DNA from: Myceligenerans indicum
GTDB taxonomy: Bacteria > Actinomycetota > Actinomycetes > Actinomycetales > Cellulomonadaceae
Reading direction: 5' to 3'
DNA length: 64,000 nucleotides
NCBI RefSeq assembly: GCF_016742955.1
Contig: NZ_JABBYC010000002.1
Span: 124,001-188,000 of the forward strand
How positions within the stretch are numbered: the stretch's first letter is position 1; each line of letters starts with the position of its first letter. Positions 38,476-46,754 of this stretch are shown here, one piece after another. The notes beneath the pieces were generated by a model. The model made no database searches and had not been told where the DNA came from. It saw only the letters and a program-made list of their open reading frames with translations. The position numbers and the translations under genes were made by a program.

Positions 38476-38675
38476 GGAATTCCCCGTCGATCACTTGTTT
38501 CGTCTCCTGACCTGCACCGTCGCGGTAGCGGGAGAGCACGAGGGTTCACACGACGAGGCCGAGACCGTCCCGCCGGGGCTCGGTGAGCCGGCCGGTTCCG
38601 CTCGTGAAGAGGGTCACCATGAGTTGTCGAAGAGGTGGCGGTGCGACGGCGTGAGGGCGCCGGTATCTCCTCGCA

Positions 38676-38706
38676 AGTAGACTCCCTGTCGTCAGAACAC
38701 GGTCAA
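38676..38706 (-). promoter_or_regulatory. MerR-type promoter E (orphan)
   Basis: Minus strand: -35 TTGACC (38706-38701), a 19-bp spacer with GTGT-N7-ACAG, and -10 TCTACT (38681-38676). The sequence is as good as the others, but no gene starts in its direction before the perhydrolase promoter D; only a 24-residue open frame (38546-38620) follows. It may be the promoter of a deleted gene, drive a small RNA, or regulate the rightward LuxR gene from a distance. Confidence 0.65.
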
Positions 38707-38762
38707 ACCCGCCGGCCAGACACCGGCCGCGCCTGAGCCACCATGATGACCGTCGTAGGCAC

Positions 38763-41576
38763 GTGGTTCGGTCCGGTGGGGCGACCCGGAGGAGAACGAA
38801 ACTGTCGACACTTCTGGGCCGGGACGCGGAATGCCGCCAGGTCGAGCAACTGCTGGGCGAGGCGAAGGCCGGACACAGCGGCAGCCTCGTGGTGCGTGGG
38901 GAGGCCGGTATCGGCAAGACCGCGCTCCTGGAGCATGTGCGCACCAGCGCCGAGGCGCTCGGGTTCCGCATCGAGACGTCGACGGGCATCGAAGCGGAGA
39001 CGCAGTTCGCCTACGCGGGTCTGCACCAGGTGTGCGCCCCGCTGCTCGACCGCATGTCAGCGCTGCCGCAGCCGCAGCAACAGGCCTTGGGAGTCGCGCT
39101 GGGCCGCGAGACCGGTCCCGCCCCGGACAAGTTCATCGTGGGTCTGGCAGCCCTCGGTCTCGTCTCCGACGCCGCGGAGCAAAGCGGCCTGCTGTGTCTC
39201 GTCGACGACGCCCAGTGGCTGGACCAGGCATCGGCCGAAGTGCTCACCTTCGTCGCGCGCCGCGTCGACGCGGAACGGGTGGCCATGGTCTTCGGCGTCC
39301 GCGACACCGGGGACGGCCACACCGTCTTCGCGGGCCTGCCGGAGCTTCGCCTGAGCGGACTGTGCGAGGCGGATGCCCGGGCACTGCTGGACTCGGCCGT
39401 CGCGGCTCCCCTGGACGGCGAGGTGCGGGATCGGATCATCGCCGAGGCCCGCGGCAATCCGCTCGCGCTGCTCGAACTTCCCTTGTACTCGCAGCCCGCG
39501 CAACTCGCCGGCGGCTTCCAGCTCCCCGACATCTCAGACATCCCCGGTCGCGTGGAGACGGAGTTCCAGAACCGTGCGGGCGGGCTACCTGCAGAGACCC
39601 GGATGCTGCTGCTGATCGCTGCCGCGGATCCGACGGGAGACCCGTCCCTGCTCGGCCGCGCGGCTGCCCGTGCGGGCGTCACACTGGAATCGGCGGCGCC
39701 CGCAGAAGCTGCCGGATTGATCGAGATCGGCACTCGGGTGCGCTTTCGGCACCCCCTGGTGCGCTCGGCCGTCTATCGCACCGCCGGGCATGCGGATCGC
39801 CACCGCGCGCACGCCGCCCTGGCAGCCGCCACCGAACCCACGCTCGACCCCGACCGCCGCGCGTGGCATGCCGCTCAGGCGACGTCCGGACTCGACGAGC
39901 AGATCGCAGCCGAGCTGGAGCGATCGGCGGCGCGGGCACGTGCGCGCGGCGGCTACGCGGCCGCGGGGGCGTTTCTTCAGCGGTCGACGGAACTGACACC
40001 AGATCCCGCCGAGCGCGCCCGTCGAGCGCTGGAAGCAGCACACGCGCTGCGTGAGGCCGGTGCGCCGGAGCAAGCGCTCGATCTCCTCGCGACGGCCGAG
40101 ACCGGATCGCTCGACGCGCCCCAGCGCGCCCGGGTCGCACTGCTGCGCGCGCAGATCGTGTACCACCTGACCCGGCATCGAGGCGCGCCGGCGATGCTCG
40201 CGGAAGCCGCCGTACTGGTGGCGCGGAACGATCCGGAGCTGGCCCGCGAGATCCGCCTCGACGCGCTCGACCTGGCGATGATCTACGGCGATCCGGTCGG
40301 GCAGACCGTCGCCCGCGCGGCACTCGACGACCCCGCGATCGAGAGAGCTGCGCGGCCCGTGGACACGTTGCTCGCCGGACTCGCCACCACGATGGTGCGC
40401 GACTTCCCCGAGGGCGTCCCCGCCCTGCGGGACGCGCTGGAGTCGTTGCGCGATGCCACGCGAGATGACGGCCGTCAGGACGATCGGCCCCGCTCCGGTC
40501 TGGGGTTCACCGGCAAGAGCACCGTCGGGATCGTCCACGACTTGGCCGGCAGGATCGCCGTCGGGATTCTTGATGATGAGCTCGCTCACGACCTCACCGA
40601 GGCCTACGTCCGCTCCGCGCGTGCGGCCGGCGCACTCGCCGCGCTCCCCGCGGCACTGAGTCTGCATGCCAACGTGCTGATCATCAGTGGCGAGCTCGCT
40701 CGCGCGCGCGAACTCGTCGCCCAGTCGATCGCGATCTCGGAGGCAACGGGTGCCGTCCGCAGCCGTCATTCGGAGACCATACTCGCCGCGTGGAGCGGCG
40801 ACCGGACGACCTCGATCAGGCTCCACGACATCACGCTGGAGGATCCCAGCCATCCCGCGAAGGGTGCGGAGGTCTGCCTCGCGAAGTACGCGATGGCCGT
40901 CCTCTACAACGCCCTCGGCGAGTACCAGAAGGCGCAGCGCGCGGCGGAGACGACATGCGCCTGCCTCGATCCGTCGTTGAGCACGGTCGGCCTGGCCGAA
41001 CTGATCGAGGCGTCGGTGCGTGCGGGCGATCCGGATTACGCCGCGAGCGTGCTCGAGCGGCTGACCGCCCGGGCCGCAGCGTCTGGTACATCCTGGGCGC
41101 GTGGCCTGGAAGCTCGTTCGCGGGCGCTGACGATCGCTGACTCCTCGGCCGAGGCGCACTATCGTGAGGCGATCGCAGAACTGCACGCGTCCCGGATCGC
41201 CGGCGAGGCCGCGCGGGCGCATCTCGTCTACGGAGAGTGGCTGCGTCGCGAAGGACGGCGTCAGGATGCTCGGGACGAGCTCCGAACTGCACACGACCTG
41301 CTGTCGGGAATGGGCGCGAAAGCCTTCGCGGCCCGGGCAGCCAGTGAACTGCGCGCCACCGGCGAGCGCCCGCGAAAGCGCACCACTCAGCCGACCGATG
41401 CGCTGACAGCCCAGGAACTGCAGGTCGCAAGGCATGTGACCACTGGCGCTACCTCGCGGGAGGTCGGCGCACAGTTGTTCCTGAGCCCACGGACGATCGA
41501 ATCACACCTCCGCAGCATCTACCGCAAGCTGGGGATCACGTCCCGTCGCGAGCTGAGACAGGTCCCGCTGCCGTGA
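38763..41576 (+). CDS. LuxR-family LAL regulator (large ATP-binding)
   Basis: 937 residues. An N-terminal AAA/STAND ATPase has Walker A GEAGIGKTALL near residue 46 and Walker B LLCLVDDAQWLD near 140. A long TPR-like helical middle follows (about 330-860). The C-terminal LuxR HTH reads LTAQELQVARHVTTGATSREVGAQLFLSPRTIESHLRSIYRKLGITSRREL. LAL proteins are ATP-dependent signal-responsive activators. GTG 38763 opens the frame, but GGAGGAG at 38788-38794 points to CTG 38802 as an alternative start, which would begin the protein at LSTLLGRDAEC. Targets are unknown; it is similar to the LAL gene at 53659. Confidence 0.87.
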   Translation: MVRSGGATRRRTKLSTLLGRDAECRQVEQLLGEAKAGHSGSLVVRGEAGIGKTALLEHVRTSAEALGFRIETSTGIEAETQFAYAGLHQVCAPLLDRMSALPQPQQQALGVALGRETGPAPDKFIVGLAALGLVSDAAEQSGLLCLVDDAQWLDQASAEVLTFVARRVDAERVAMVFGVRDTGDGHTVFAGLPELRLSGLCEADARALLDSAVAAPLDGEVRDRIIAEARGNPLALLELPLYSQPAQLAGGFQLPDISDIPGRVETEFQNRAGGLPAETRMLLLIAAADPTGDPSLLGRAAARAGVTLESAAPAEAAGLIEIGTRVRFRHPLVRSAVYRTAGHADRHRAHAALAAATEPTLDPDRRAWHAAQATSGLDEQIAAELERSAARARARGGYAAAGAFLQRSTELTPDPAERARRALEAAHALREAGAPEQALDLLATAETGSLDAPQRARVALLRAQIVYHLTRHRGAPAMLAEAAVLVARNDPELAREIRLDALDLAMIYGDPVGQTVARAALDDPAIERAARPVDTLLAGLATTMVRDFPEGVPALRDALESLRDATRDDGRQDDRPRSGLGFTGKSTVGIVHDLAGRIAVGILDDELAHDLTEAYVRSARAAGALAALPAALSLHANVLIISGELARARELVAQSIAISEATGAVRSRHSETILAAWSGDRTTSIRLHDITLEDPSHPAKGAEVCLAKYAMAVLYNALGEYQKAQRAAETTCACLDPSLSTVGLAELIEASVRAGDPDYAASVLERLTARAAASGTSWARGLEARSRALTIADSSAEAHYREAIAELHASRIAGEAARAHLVYGEWLRREGRRQDARDELRTAHDLLSGMGAKAFAARAASELRATGERPRKRTTQPTDALTAQELQVARHVTTGATSREVGAQLFLSPRTIESHLRSIYRKLGITSRRELRQVPLP

Positions 41577-41701
41577 TCGCCATGGTCTGCCGCATGCCTG
41601 GCGGCTCACGCGGTCTCAACTCCTCGGCTCGCGCAGCTCCGTAGCTGAATCCGTAATTTCTACCGACGCGACGACCTCACCTCGACCGCGAGCATCGCCT
41701 T

Positions 41702-42508
41702 ATGGCATGGAGCACACGCGAACTGGCCGATCTTGCGGGCACGACAGTGAACGCCATACGGCACTACCACGCGCTCGGGCTTCTGGATGAGCCTCCGCGC
41801 ACGTACAACGGCTACAAACAGTATGGTGTCCGCGATCTGGTGAGCCTCCTGCGCCTGCGCAAACTCGCCGGACTGGGCCTCCCGCTCGCGCAGATCGACA
41901 CAACGGATGAGGGGGACGCGACGGAGGCGCTGCGCAGGGCGGACACGGTGCTGCGGGAAGAGATCGAGCGCTTCCGCCGGTCACGGGCCGGAATCGCGGC
42001 GTTGCTCCACTCAGGCGCCCCGGCCGACACGCCATCGGGCTTCGAGGCGGTCGGCGCGCGCCTGGCGGAGTCCGACCGTGCTCTCATCCATGTCTGCACG
42101 CGGATCTACTCGCCCGCCGCTCTCGCGCGTCTTCGGCTGATGGTCTCCGCCGAGTCGGCCGAGGTACGAGGCCGGCTCCATGCCCTGATACCCGGTGCGA
42201 GCGAGTCGACCCGGGACCGCCTCGCGGAGGACCTTGCGCAGGACGGTGCACACTGGCGCTCGACCGTCTGGTTGGAGCAGACGGAGTGGGGCACGCACGA
42301 GCCGTACCCCACGCGCGTGACGGAGCATGCCTTCGTCGAAGCACTGACCACCCTCTACAACCGCGCTCAGCAAGACGTTCTCCGACGGGCCGACGTCGCG
42401 CTGGGGCGACGCGCCCACGTTGGTCAGCCGGACTCCGGATCGCTGTTGTGTCGCTCACCGGTGAGCACCCCTGCCACGAGGAGAGAGACCAGCCGAGCGG
42501 CGTCGTAA
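41702..42508 (+). CDS. MerR family transcriptional regulator (paralog 2)
   Basis: 268 residues. The N-terminal HTH (WSTRELADLAGTTVNAIRHYHALGLLDEPPRTYNGYKQYGVRDLVSLLRLRKLAGLGLPLAQI) differs only slightly from the regulator at 34497-35246 and is followed by a similar coiled helix and effector domain without a Cys cluster. It probably binds the same GTGT-N7-ACAC promoters. The last ~28 residues have no counterpart in paralog 1 and are read antisense through the 3' end of the convergent TetR gene (85-bp overlap), so they look like read-through after loss of the original stop. Confidence 0.87.
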   Translation: MAWSTRELADLAGTTVNAIRHYHALGLLDEPPRTYNGYKQYGVRDLVSLLRLRKLAGLGLPLAQIDTTDEGDATEALRRADTVLREEIERFRRSRAGIAALLHSGAPADTPSGFEAVGARLAESDRALIHVCTRIYSPAALARLRLMVSAESAEVRGRLHALIPGASESTRDRLAEDLAQDGAHWRSTVWLEQTEWGTHEPYPTRVTEHAFVEALTTLYNRAQQDVLRRADVALGRRAHVGQPDSGSLLCRSPVSTPATRRETSRAAS

Positions 42509-43047
42509 CGGGAGTCGCTGTCACCGACGATGCAGAGGTTGCCGATGCCGCGCATGAGCATGTATCCGGATACCTGCCCGGAGGCGTGAGGTTCGAGCGC
42601 GGCATCGAGCAGGTCGTCACACACCGGCACGAGCCGGTCGACGAAGTACTGGTGCAAGGTGTTCACGCCCTGGGTGTCTGACCCGAGTGCCCCGGCGAGT
42701 CCGTGCTTGGTCACGAGGAACTCGACGAAGCCCGCAGCCCACCGCTGCAGGGCGGCTGCGGGGTCGCCGAGTTCGCGCAGGAGCGCAGGGCCGGCTTCGG
42801 CCAGTGCTTCCACCTGGTGCTGATAGACCGCCGCCACTAGCGCCGGGCGCGTCGGGAAGTGCCGGTAGATCGTCCCCATGCCCACTCCGGCACGCTCGGC
42901 GATCAGCCGGACCGGCGCGTCCACGCCCTCCGTCACGAAGACGGCGGCCGCGGCGTCCAGCAGGGCCTGCTCGTTGCGCTTGGCGTCGCTGCGTTTCGCG
43001 CGGGGAGTCGGGTCGGCGGAACGGTCGATGGGGCCAGGTGTCGTCAT
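42424..43047 (-). CDS. TetR/AcrR family transcriptional regulator
   Basis: 207 residues from ATG 43047, with GGAGG just upstream. The HTH lies in DAKRNEQALLDAAAAVFVTEGVDAPVRLIAERAGVGMGTIYRHFPTRPALVAAVYQHQVE at about 20-75. The C-terminal ligand domain resembles the SACE_7040/TetR_C_11-like group. Two adjacent palindromes between it and the divergent hydrolase gene are the expected operators. Its 3' end overlaps the end of the convergent MerR gene by 85 bp. It probably represses the divergent alpha/beta hydrolase. Confidence 0.9.
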   Translation of the reverse strand: MTTPGPIDRSADPTPRAKRSDAKRNEQALLDAAAAVFVTEGVDAPVRLIAERAGVGMGTIYRHFPTRPALVAAVYQHQVEALAEAGPALLRELGDPAAALQRWAAGFVEFLVTKHGLAGALGSDTQGVNTLHQYFVDRLVPVCDDLLDAALEPHASGQVSGYMLMRGIGNLCIVGDSDSRYDAARLVSLLVAGVLTGERHNSDPESG

Positions 43048-43073
43048 AGGAGCCTCCGTAGGTACTTGCCAAG

Positions 43074-43111
43074 CGGAGCAACGCTCCGTATTGTTGCGGA
43101 GCGGCGCTCCG
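43074..43111. promoter_or_regulatory. Twin TetR operators
   Basis: Two perfect 6-bp-arm palindromes of the form CGGAGC-N3-GCTCCG at 43074-43088 and 43097-43111, with centres 23 bp apart (about two helical turns). Together with their flanks they make a larger inverted repeat (16 of 18 positions). They lie between the TetR start (43047) and the divergent hydrolase (43163). Confidence 0.8.
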
Positions 43112-43162
43112 CTTCCATTGTCATCGACGGAGGCCCCGAACACAAAGGACTGGTGATCTCCC

Positions 43163-44134
43163 ATGAGTGGTACCCCCGCAACAACCGACACGCCGATCGT
43201 CAGGGCCCTGGACGACCTCGTGGGGGTCGGAGAGCGAGTGGTCTCGGTCGCCCCCGTGCGCCTGGACGCGCCAGGCCGGGCACGTCCGCTCGACGTGCGC
43301 GTCTCCGCCCCGGTGAACGGCTCCGCCCTGCCGGTCCTGCTGTTCTCGCACGGCAACGGATGGTCGCTCGACGGGTACGCACCCCTGACGGCCTTCTGGG
43401 CATCCCGTGGGTTCGTCGTCGTACAACCGACACACCTGGACTCACGCCGCGACGGCATCGGGTTCGACGACCCCCGCTTCGGCCAGGTCTGGACCGAGCG
43501 ACACGCCGACCTGCGGCGGACCATGGACCAGCTCGAGACGATCGAACAGGCCGTGCCAGGTCTCGCCGGACGGGTCAACCACGAACAGGTCGTCGCGGCC
43601 GGACACTCCTGGGGCGCGCAGACCGTTCAGATGCTGCTCGGCGCTCGCATCCTCGACAGCACGGGGCAGGCCGGTCAGGACTACTCGGACCAACGCGTCA
43701 TGGCAGGCGTGCTGCTGGCCGCCACCGGGACCGGCGGCCAGGAGCTGCACCCGTTCGCCCAGGAACACTTCCCCTTCATGAACCCCTCGTTCGCCGAGCT
43801 GACCACACCCACGCTCGTGGTGGCCGGCGACCACGACCAGTCGAAGATGTCCAGCCGCGGCCCGGACTGGTTCACCGACGCCTACGCCCACAGCCCGGGC
43901 GCCACCGACCTGCTGACCCTGTACGGCGCCGAGCACTCCCTGGGCGGCATCCCGAACTGGGAAGCCGCCGAGACCACCGACGAGAACCCCGAGCGGGTCG
44001 CCGTCCTGCAGCGGCTGACCACGGCCTACCTGCGCAGCGCGCTGGACTCGACCGACGCCGGGTGGGCCAAGGCCACGGCGGCGCTGGCCGGGACCGGTGC
44101 GGAACTCGGCCGCATCGACAGCAAGCTGCTCTGA
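43163..44134 (+). CDS. Alpha/beta hydrolase (dienelactone hydrolase-like)
   Basis: 323 residues. The alpha/beta hydrolase core has LPVLLFSHGNGWSLDGY (oxyanion region) near residue 57, VVQPTHLDSR near 90, nucleophile elbow AAGHSWGAQTVQ near 145, an acid in TLVVAGDHDQSKM near 220 and a His in YGAEHSLGG near 258. The layout resembles predicted dienelactone hydrolases and platelet-activating-factor acetylhydrolase-like enzymes. No signal peptide. It is divergent from, and probably repressed by, the TetR protein through the twin operators. Confidence 0.87.
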   Translation: MSGTPATTDTPIVRALDDLVGVGERVVSVAPVRLDAPGRARPLDVRVSAPVNGSALPVLLFSHGNGWSLDGYAPLTAFWASRGFVVVQPTHLDSRRDGIGFDDPRFGQVWTERHADLRRTMDQLETIEQAVPGLAGRVNHEQVVAAGHSWGAQTVQMLLGARILDSTGQAGQDYSDQRVMAGVLLAATGTGGQELHPFAQEHFPFMNPSFAELTTPTLVVAGDHDQSKMSSRGPDWFTDAYAHSPGATDLLTLYGAEHSLGGIPNWEAAETTDENPERVAVLQRLTTAYLRSALDSTDAGWAKATAALAGTGAELGRIDSKLL

Positions 44135-44219
44135 CTTCTCGTAGCTACCCGGACCCCCAGAACAAGGTGAGACAACCTCACCGAGCAGCAGCCCGGCACA
44201 CGTTCAGCGAGTTGAGACC

Positions 44220-44250
44220 TTGACCGTGTGCTGAGAACACGGCTTTGACT
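44220..44250 (+). promoter_or_regulatory. MerR-type promoter F (upstream of the DUF4260 gene)
   Basis: -35 TTGACC (44220-44225), a 19-bp spacer with the perfect dyad CCGTGT-N7-ACACGG, and -10 TTGACT (44245-44250). The gene start at 44419 is about 160 nt beyond the predicted transcription start, the longest leader of the set. Confidence 0.78.
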
Positions 44251-44418
44251 GGAAGCACGCACACGCGCAGCCACGGACGCGCCACTCCCGCCCACGTGGT
44301 GACAGCGGTGACTCACAGCCATGGGGCATGCGGTACCCGAGAATCAACAGCTGCCGGTGGATGTTGGTTCTCGGGCCGCGTCCGTCCCGAACGATCTCCC
44401 AACTCTTCCGGAGGACTC

Positions 44419-44808
44419 ATGAGATCCGTACACACGGTCCAGCGCATCGAGGCTGCGGCCATCGCACTCCTGTCCGTCGTCGCGGTCGTCGCCGTATACC
44501 CCCGGTGGTGGTGGGTGATCCTGGCCGCGTTCCTTCTCTTCGACCTGTCGATGCTGGGGTACGCCCGGTCCGCTGCCGCAGGCGCGCTCTCCTACAACGC
44601 GGTGCACAACTACGCGTGGCCCGCGGCCTCCGCGTCGGTCGCCCTCATGACCTCGTCGGCCTCGCCCACTCTGTCGACCTTTGCCGGCGCCCTCGCATGT
44701 GCCTGGGCGTTCCACGTCGGGGTCGACCGCGCGCTGGGATACGGCCTCAAGCTCCCGAGCGCATTCACCCACACCCATCTCGGGGGAATCGGCGGACATG
44801 ACGAGTGA
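44419..44808 (+). CDS. DUF4260 family membrane protein
   Basis: 129 residues from ATG 44419, with GGAGGA close upstream. Four hydrophobic segments are separated by family landmarks: LFDLSMLGYA near 40, YNAVHNYAWP near 60 and the C-terminal AWAFHVGVDRALGYGLKLPSAFTHTHLGGIG, matching the DUF4260 pattern HxGxDRxLGYGLK followed by THLG. The role is unknown. It is the only membrane protein in the predicted MerR regulon apart from the exporter permease and the anchored esterase. Confidence 0.82.
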   Translation: MRSVHTVQRIEAAAIALLSVVAVVAVYPRWWWVILAAFLLFDLSMLGYARSAAAGALSYNAVHNYAWPAASASVALMTSSASPTLSTFAGALACAWAFHVGVDRALGYGLKLPSAFTHTHLGGIGGHDE

Positions 44809-45035
44809 TACCTCGGGTGCACGGCGAACGGCGCCGCCTCACGCCGTCGGCAGGTCCTCGCCGGCCGAGGCCCTGCCCCTGAGCGAGGACGCGTATCCCG
44901 CGCCCCCGTCGCGGAGTCCTCACGCCCCGCTGCCGCACCCGCCGCCTCGACGGCCCGCCTGACGAGATCCCGGTTCGCGTCGGCGTTGTTCTCGCACGTC
45001 GCGGTGAACTCCTTCAGCCCGGCATCCCGCTCCCG

Positions 45036-45965
45036 TCAGCCGATGGGACCGCGCAGCCAGTGGTGGCGTTCGGCACACCGTCGTGCGGTATCCAGGACGC
45101 CTGTGACAGCGGTCGAGGGATCGTTCGTCGACCACAGGATCGACAGCTCTGCCGGGATCTGCGGATCGATGACATCGCGAACGGTGAGAGCAGTACCGGC
45201 ATTCGCGGCGTGCTCGGCGAACGACGCGGGGGCCAGTCCGACCTCGCGCCCGCCGGAGAGGCGGGCGAGCATCGCGTTCACGGGCGGGTCCTCGAACGCG
45301 CAGATCTCCGGCGTGAAGCCCGCCTCGTGGCACGCTGCGACGATGCGGTCGTAGTACGCAGGTGCGAGTGGGCGTGGGAACAGCAGCAGCGTCTCGTCGT
45401 GCAGGTCGGCCAGCGGAATCTTCGGCGCCGCGGCAAGGCGGTGCCGCGTGCTCAGGAGGGCGGAGACCGCCTCCCGGCGCAGGAGCTCACCGGCCACCCC
45501 GTCGAGGTGCTGCGGTGAGAGGGCGAGGCCGATGTCGAGGTCGCCGACGCGGAGTCGCTCGGGGATCTCGGCGCTGAAGATCTCTCGCGCGTCGATCGTG
45601 AAGTCGGGGTGCGCCTCCTGAAGTGCGTCCAGGAGCACGGTGATGGTGCCGAAGTTGGCGATCGGGGTGTAGCCCAATCGGATCGTCGTAGCGATCCCTG
45701 ATCCGGACAGCCGGGTGAGCTGCACGGCTTGTTCCAGTGCGGTCAGCGCCTTGGGCGCCTCCTGAAGGAGCGTTCGCCCCGCGGCGGTCAGCTGCACCCG
45801 GCGACTCGAACGGACGAACAGCGGCGTGCCGAGCGTCTCCTCGAGCTTGCGGATCTGCTGGCTCAGAGACGGCTGGGAGACGTAGAGGCGCATGGCCGCG
45901 CGGCCGAAGTGGAGCTCTTCGGCGACAGCCAGGAAGTAGCGCAGGAGGCGCGGGCCGATATCAAT
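45036..45965 (-). CDS. LysR family transcriptional regulator (non-AUG start)
   Basis: About 309 residues. The HTH reads LRYFLAVAEELHFGRAAMRLYVSQPSLSQQIRKLEETLGTPLFVRSSRRVQLTAAG, then a LysR substrate domain (ATTIRLGYTPIANFG, GDLDIGLALSP, REVGLAPASFAEH). The first in-frame ATG (45893) is inside the HTH. Upstream to the in-frame TAG (45977-45975) there is no ATG, GTG or TTG, only CTG 45971 and ATT 45965. ATT 45965 gives a normal LysR N-terminus (MDIGPRLLRYF) and has AGGA seven bases upstream, so it is chosen. It is divergent from the NAD(P)-binding reductase-like gene, its likely target. Confidence 0.8.
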   Translation of the reverse strand: MDIGPRLLRYFLAVAEELHFGRAAMRLYVSQPSLSQQIRKLEETLGTPLFVRSSRRVQLTAAGRTLLQEAPKALTALEQAVQLTRLSGSGIATTIRLGYTPIANFGTITVLLDALQEAHPDFTIDAREIFSAEIPERLRVGDLDIGLALSPQHLDGVAGELLRREAVSALLSTRHRLAAAPKIPLADLHDETLLLFPRPLAPAYYDRIVAACHEAGFTPEICAFEDPPVNAMLARLSGGREVGLAPASFAEHAANAGTALTVRDVIDPQIPAELSILWSTNDPSTAVTGVLDTARRCAERHHWLRGPIG

Positions 45966-46150
45966 AGACAGATCCTATCGTGCGACGTCAGTACAAGTCT
46001 TGGACGCCCACCAGACGCCCGTCATAGCGTCGTACCACGCCATGGGTACAGGCTCCAGCCCTGCCCGTCGATGCCGGTGGGCCGTGCCCGGAACCGGTCT
46101 CTTGGCCGGCCTGCCCGGTCGGCGCCCCACACCACCTGGCAAGGAGAGCC

Positions 46151-46705
46151 ATGAACATCACCGTGATCGGACGAGGCAACATCGGCGGCGGTCTGGCCGA
46201 CCTGTGGGAGCGCGCCGGACACCACGTGACCCGGCTGGGACGCGACGGCGGGGATGCCGGCACCGCGGAAGCGGTGCTGCTCGCCGTCCCGGGAGCCGCC
46301 GTGGAGGTAGCTCTGTCGTCCGTCAGAGGGCTGGATGGCAAGCCGGTGCTCGACGCTACCAACCTCTACGGCGGCGCTCGGACTCCGGCGGGGTTCACCT
46401 CGAACGCCGAGTACGTCAAGGCCGTGACGGGCGGGCCGACGGCGAAGGCGTTCAGCACCAACTTCGCATCCCTTTTCGGTCAGATCTCCGACGCCCGGGT
46501 GCGACCGAGCAACCTCTGGGCGGGTGACGACGAGGCCGCAGGCATCGTCAGGCAGCTCAGCCTCGATGCGGGCTACGAGGCGGTCCGGCTGGGAGACCTG
46601 AGCATGGCCGCCACCCAGGAGAGCCTCGCGGGTGTGCTCCTCTCCATCGCACAGTCCGGGCTCGGCCAGTTCGTCTACCGCATGGCCGCGCCCGAACAGC
46701 TCTGA
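46151..46705 (+). CDS. NADP oxidoreductase (F420-dependent-type NAD(P)-binding domain)
   Basis: 184 residues, essentially one Rossmann domain with an N-terminal GRGNIGGGLADLWERAGH motif (about 7-24), a VLLAVPGAAVEVAL strand-loop near 50 and a VLDATN motif near 66. It belongs to the F420_oxidored (PF03807) group, in which an NADPH-linked small oxidoreductase acts on F420 or a small substrate. AAGGAGAGCC precedes the ATG. It is probably controlled by the divergent LysR and followed 49 bp later by an isochorismatase-like gene. Confidence 0.85.
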   Translation: MNITVIGRGNIGGGLADLWERAGHHVTRLGRDGGDAGTAEAVLLAVPGAAVEVALSSVRGLDGKPVLDATNLYGGARTPAGFTSNAEYVKAVTGGPTAKAFSTNFASLFGQISDARVRPSNLWAGDDEAAGIVRQLSLDAGYEAVRLGDLSMAATQESLAGVLLSIAQSGLGQFVYRMAAPEQL

Positions 46706-46754
46706 GTCTGCCCCTCTCCTCCCGGCGTCCAACCCATCACACAGAAGGAAGAAC

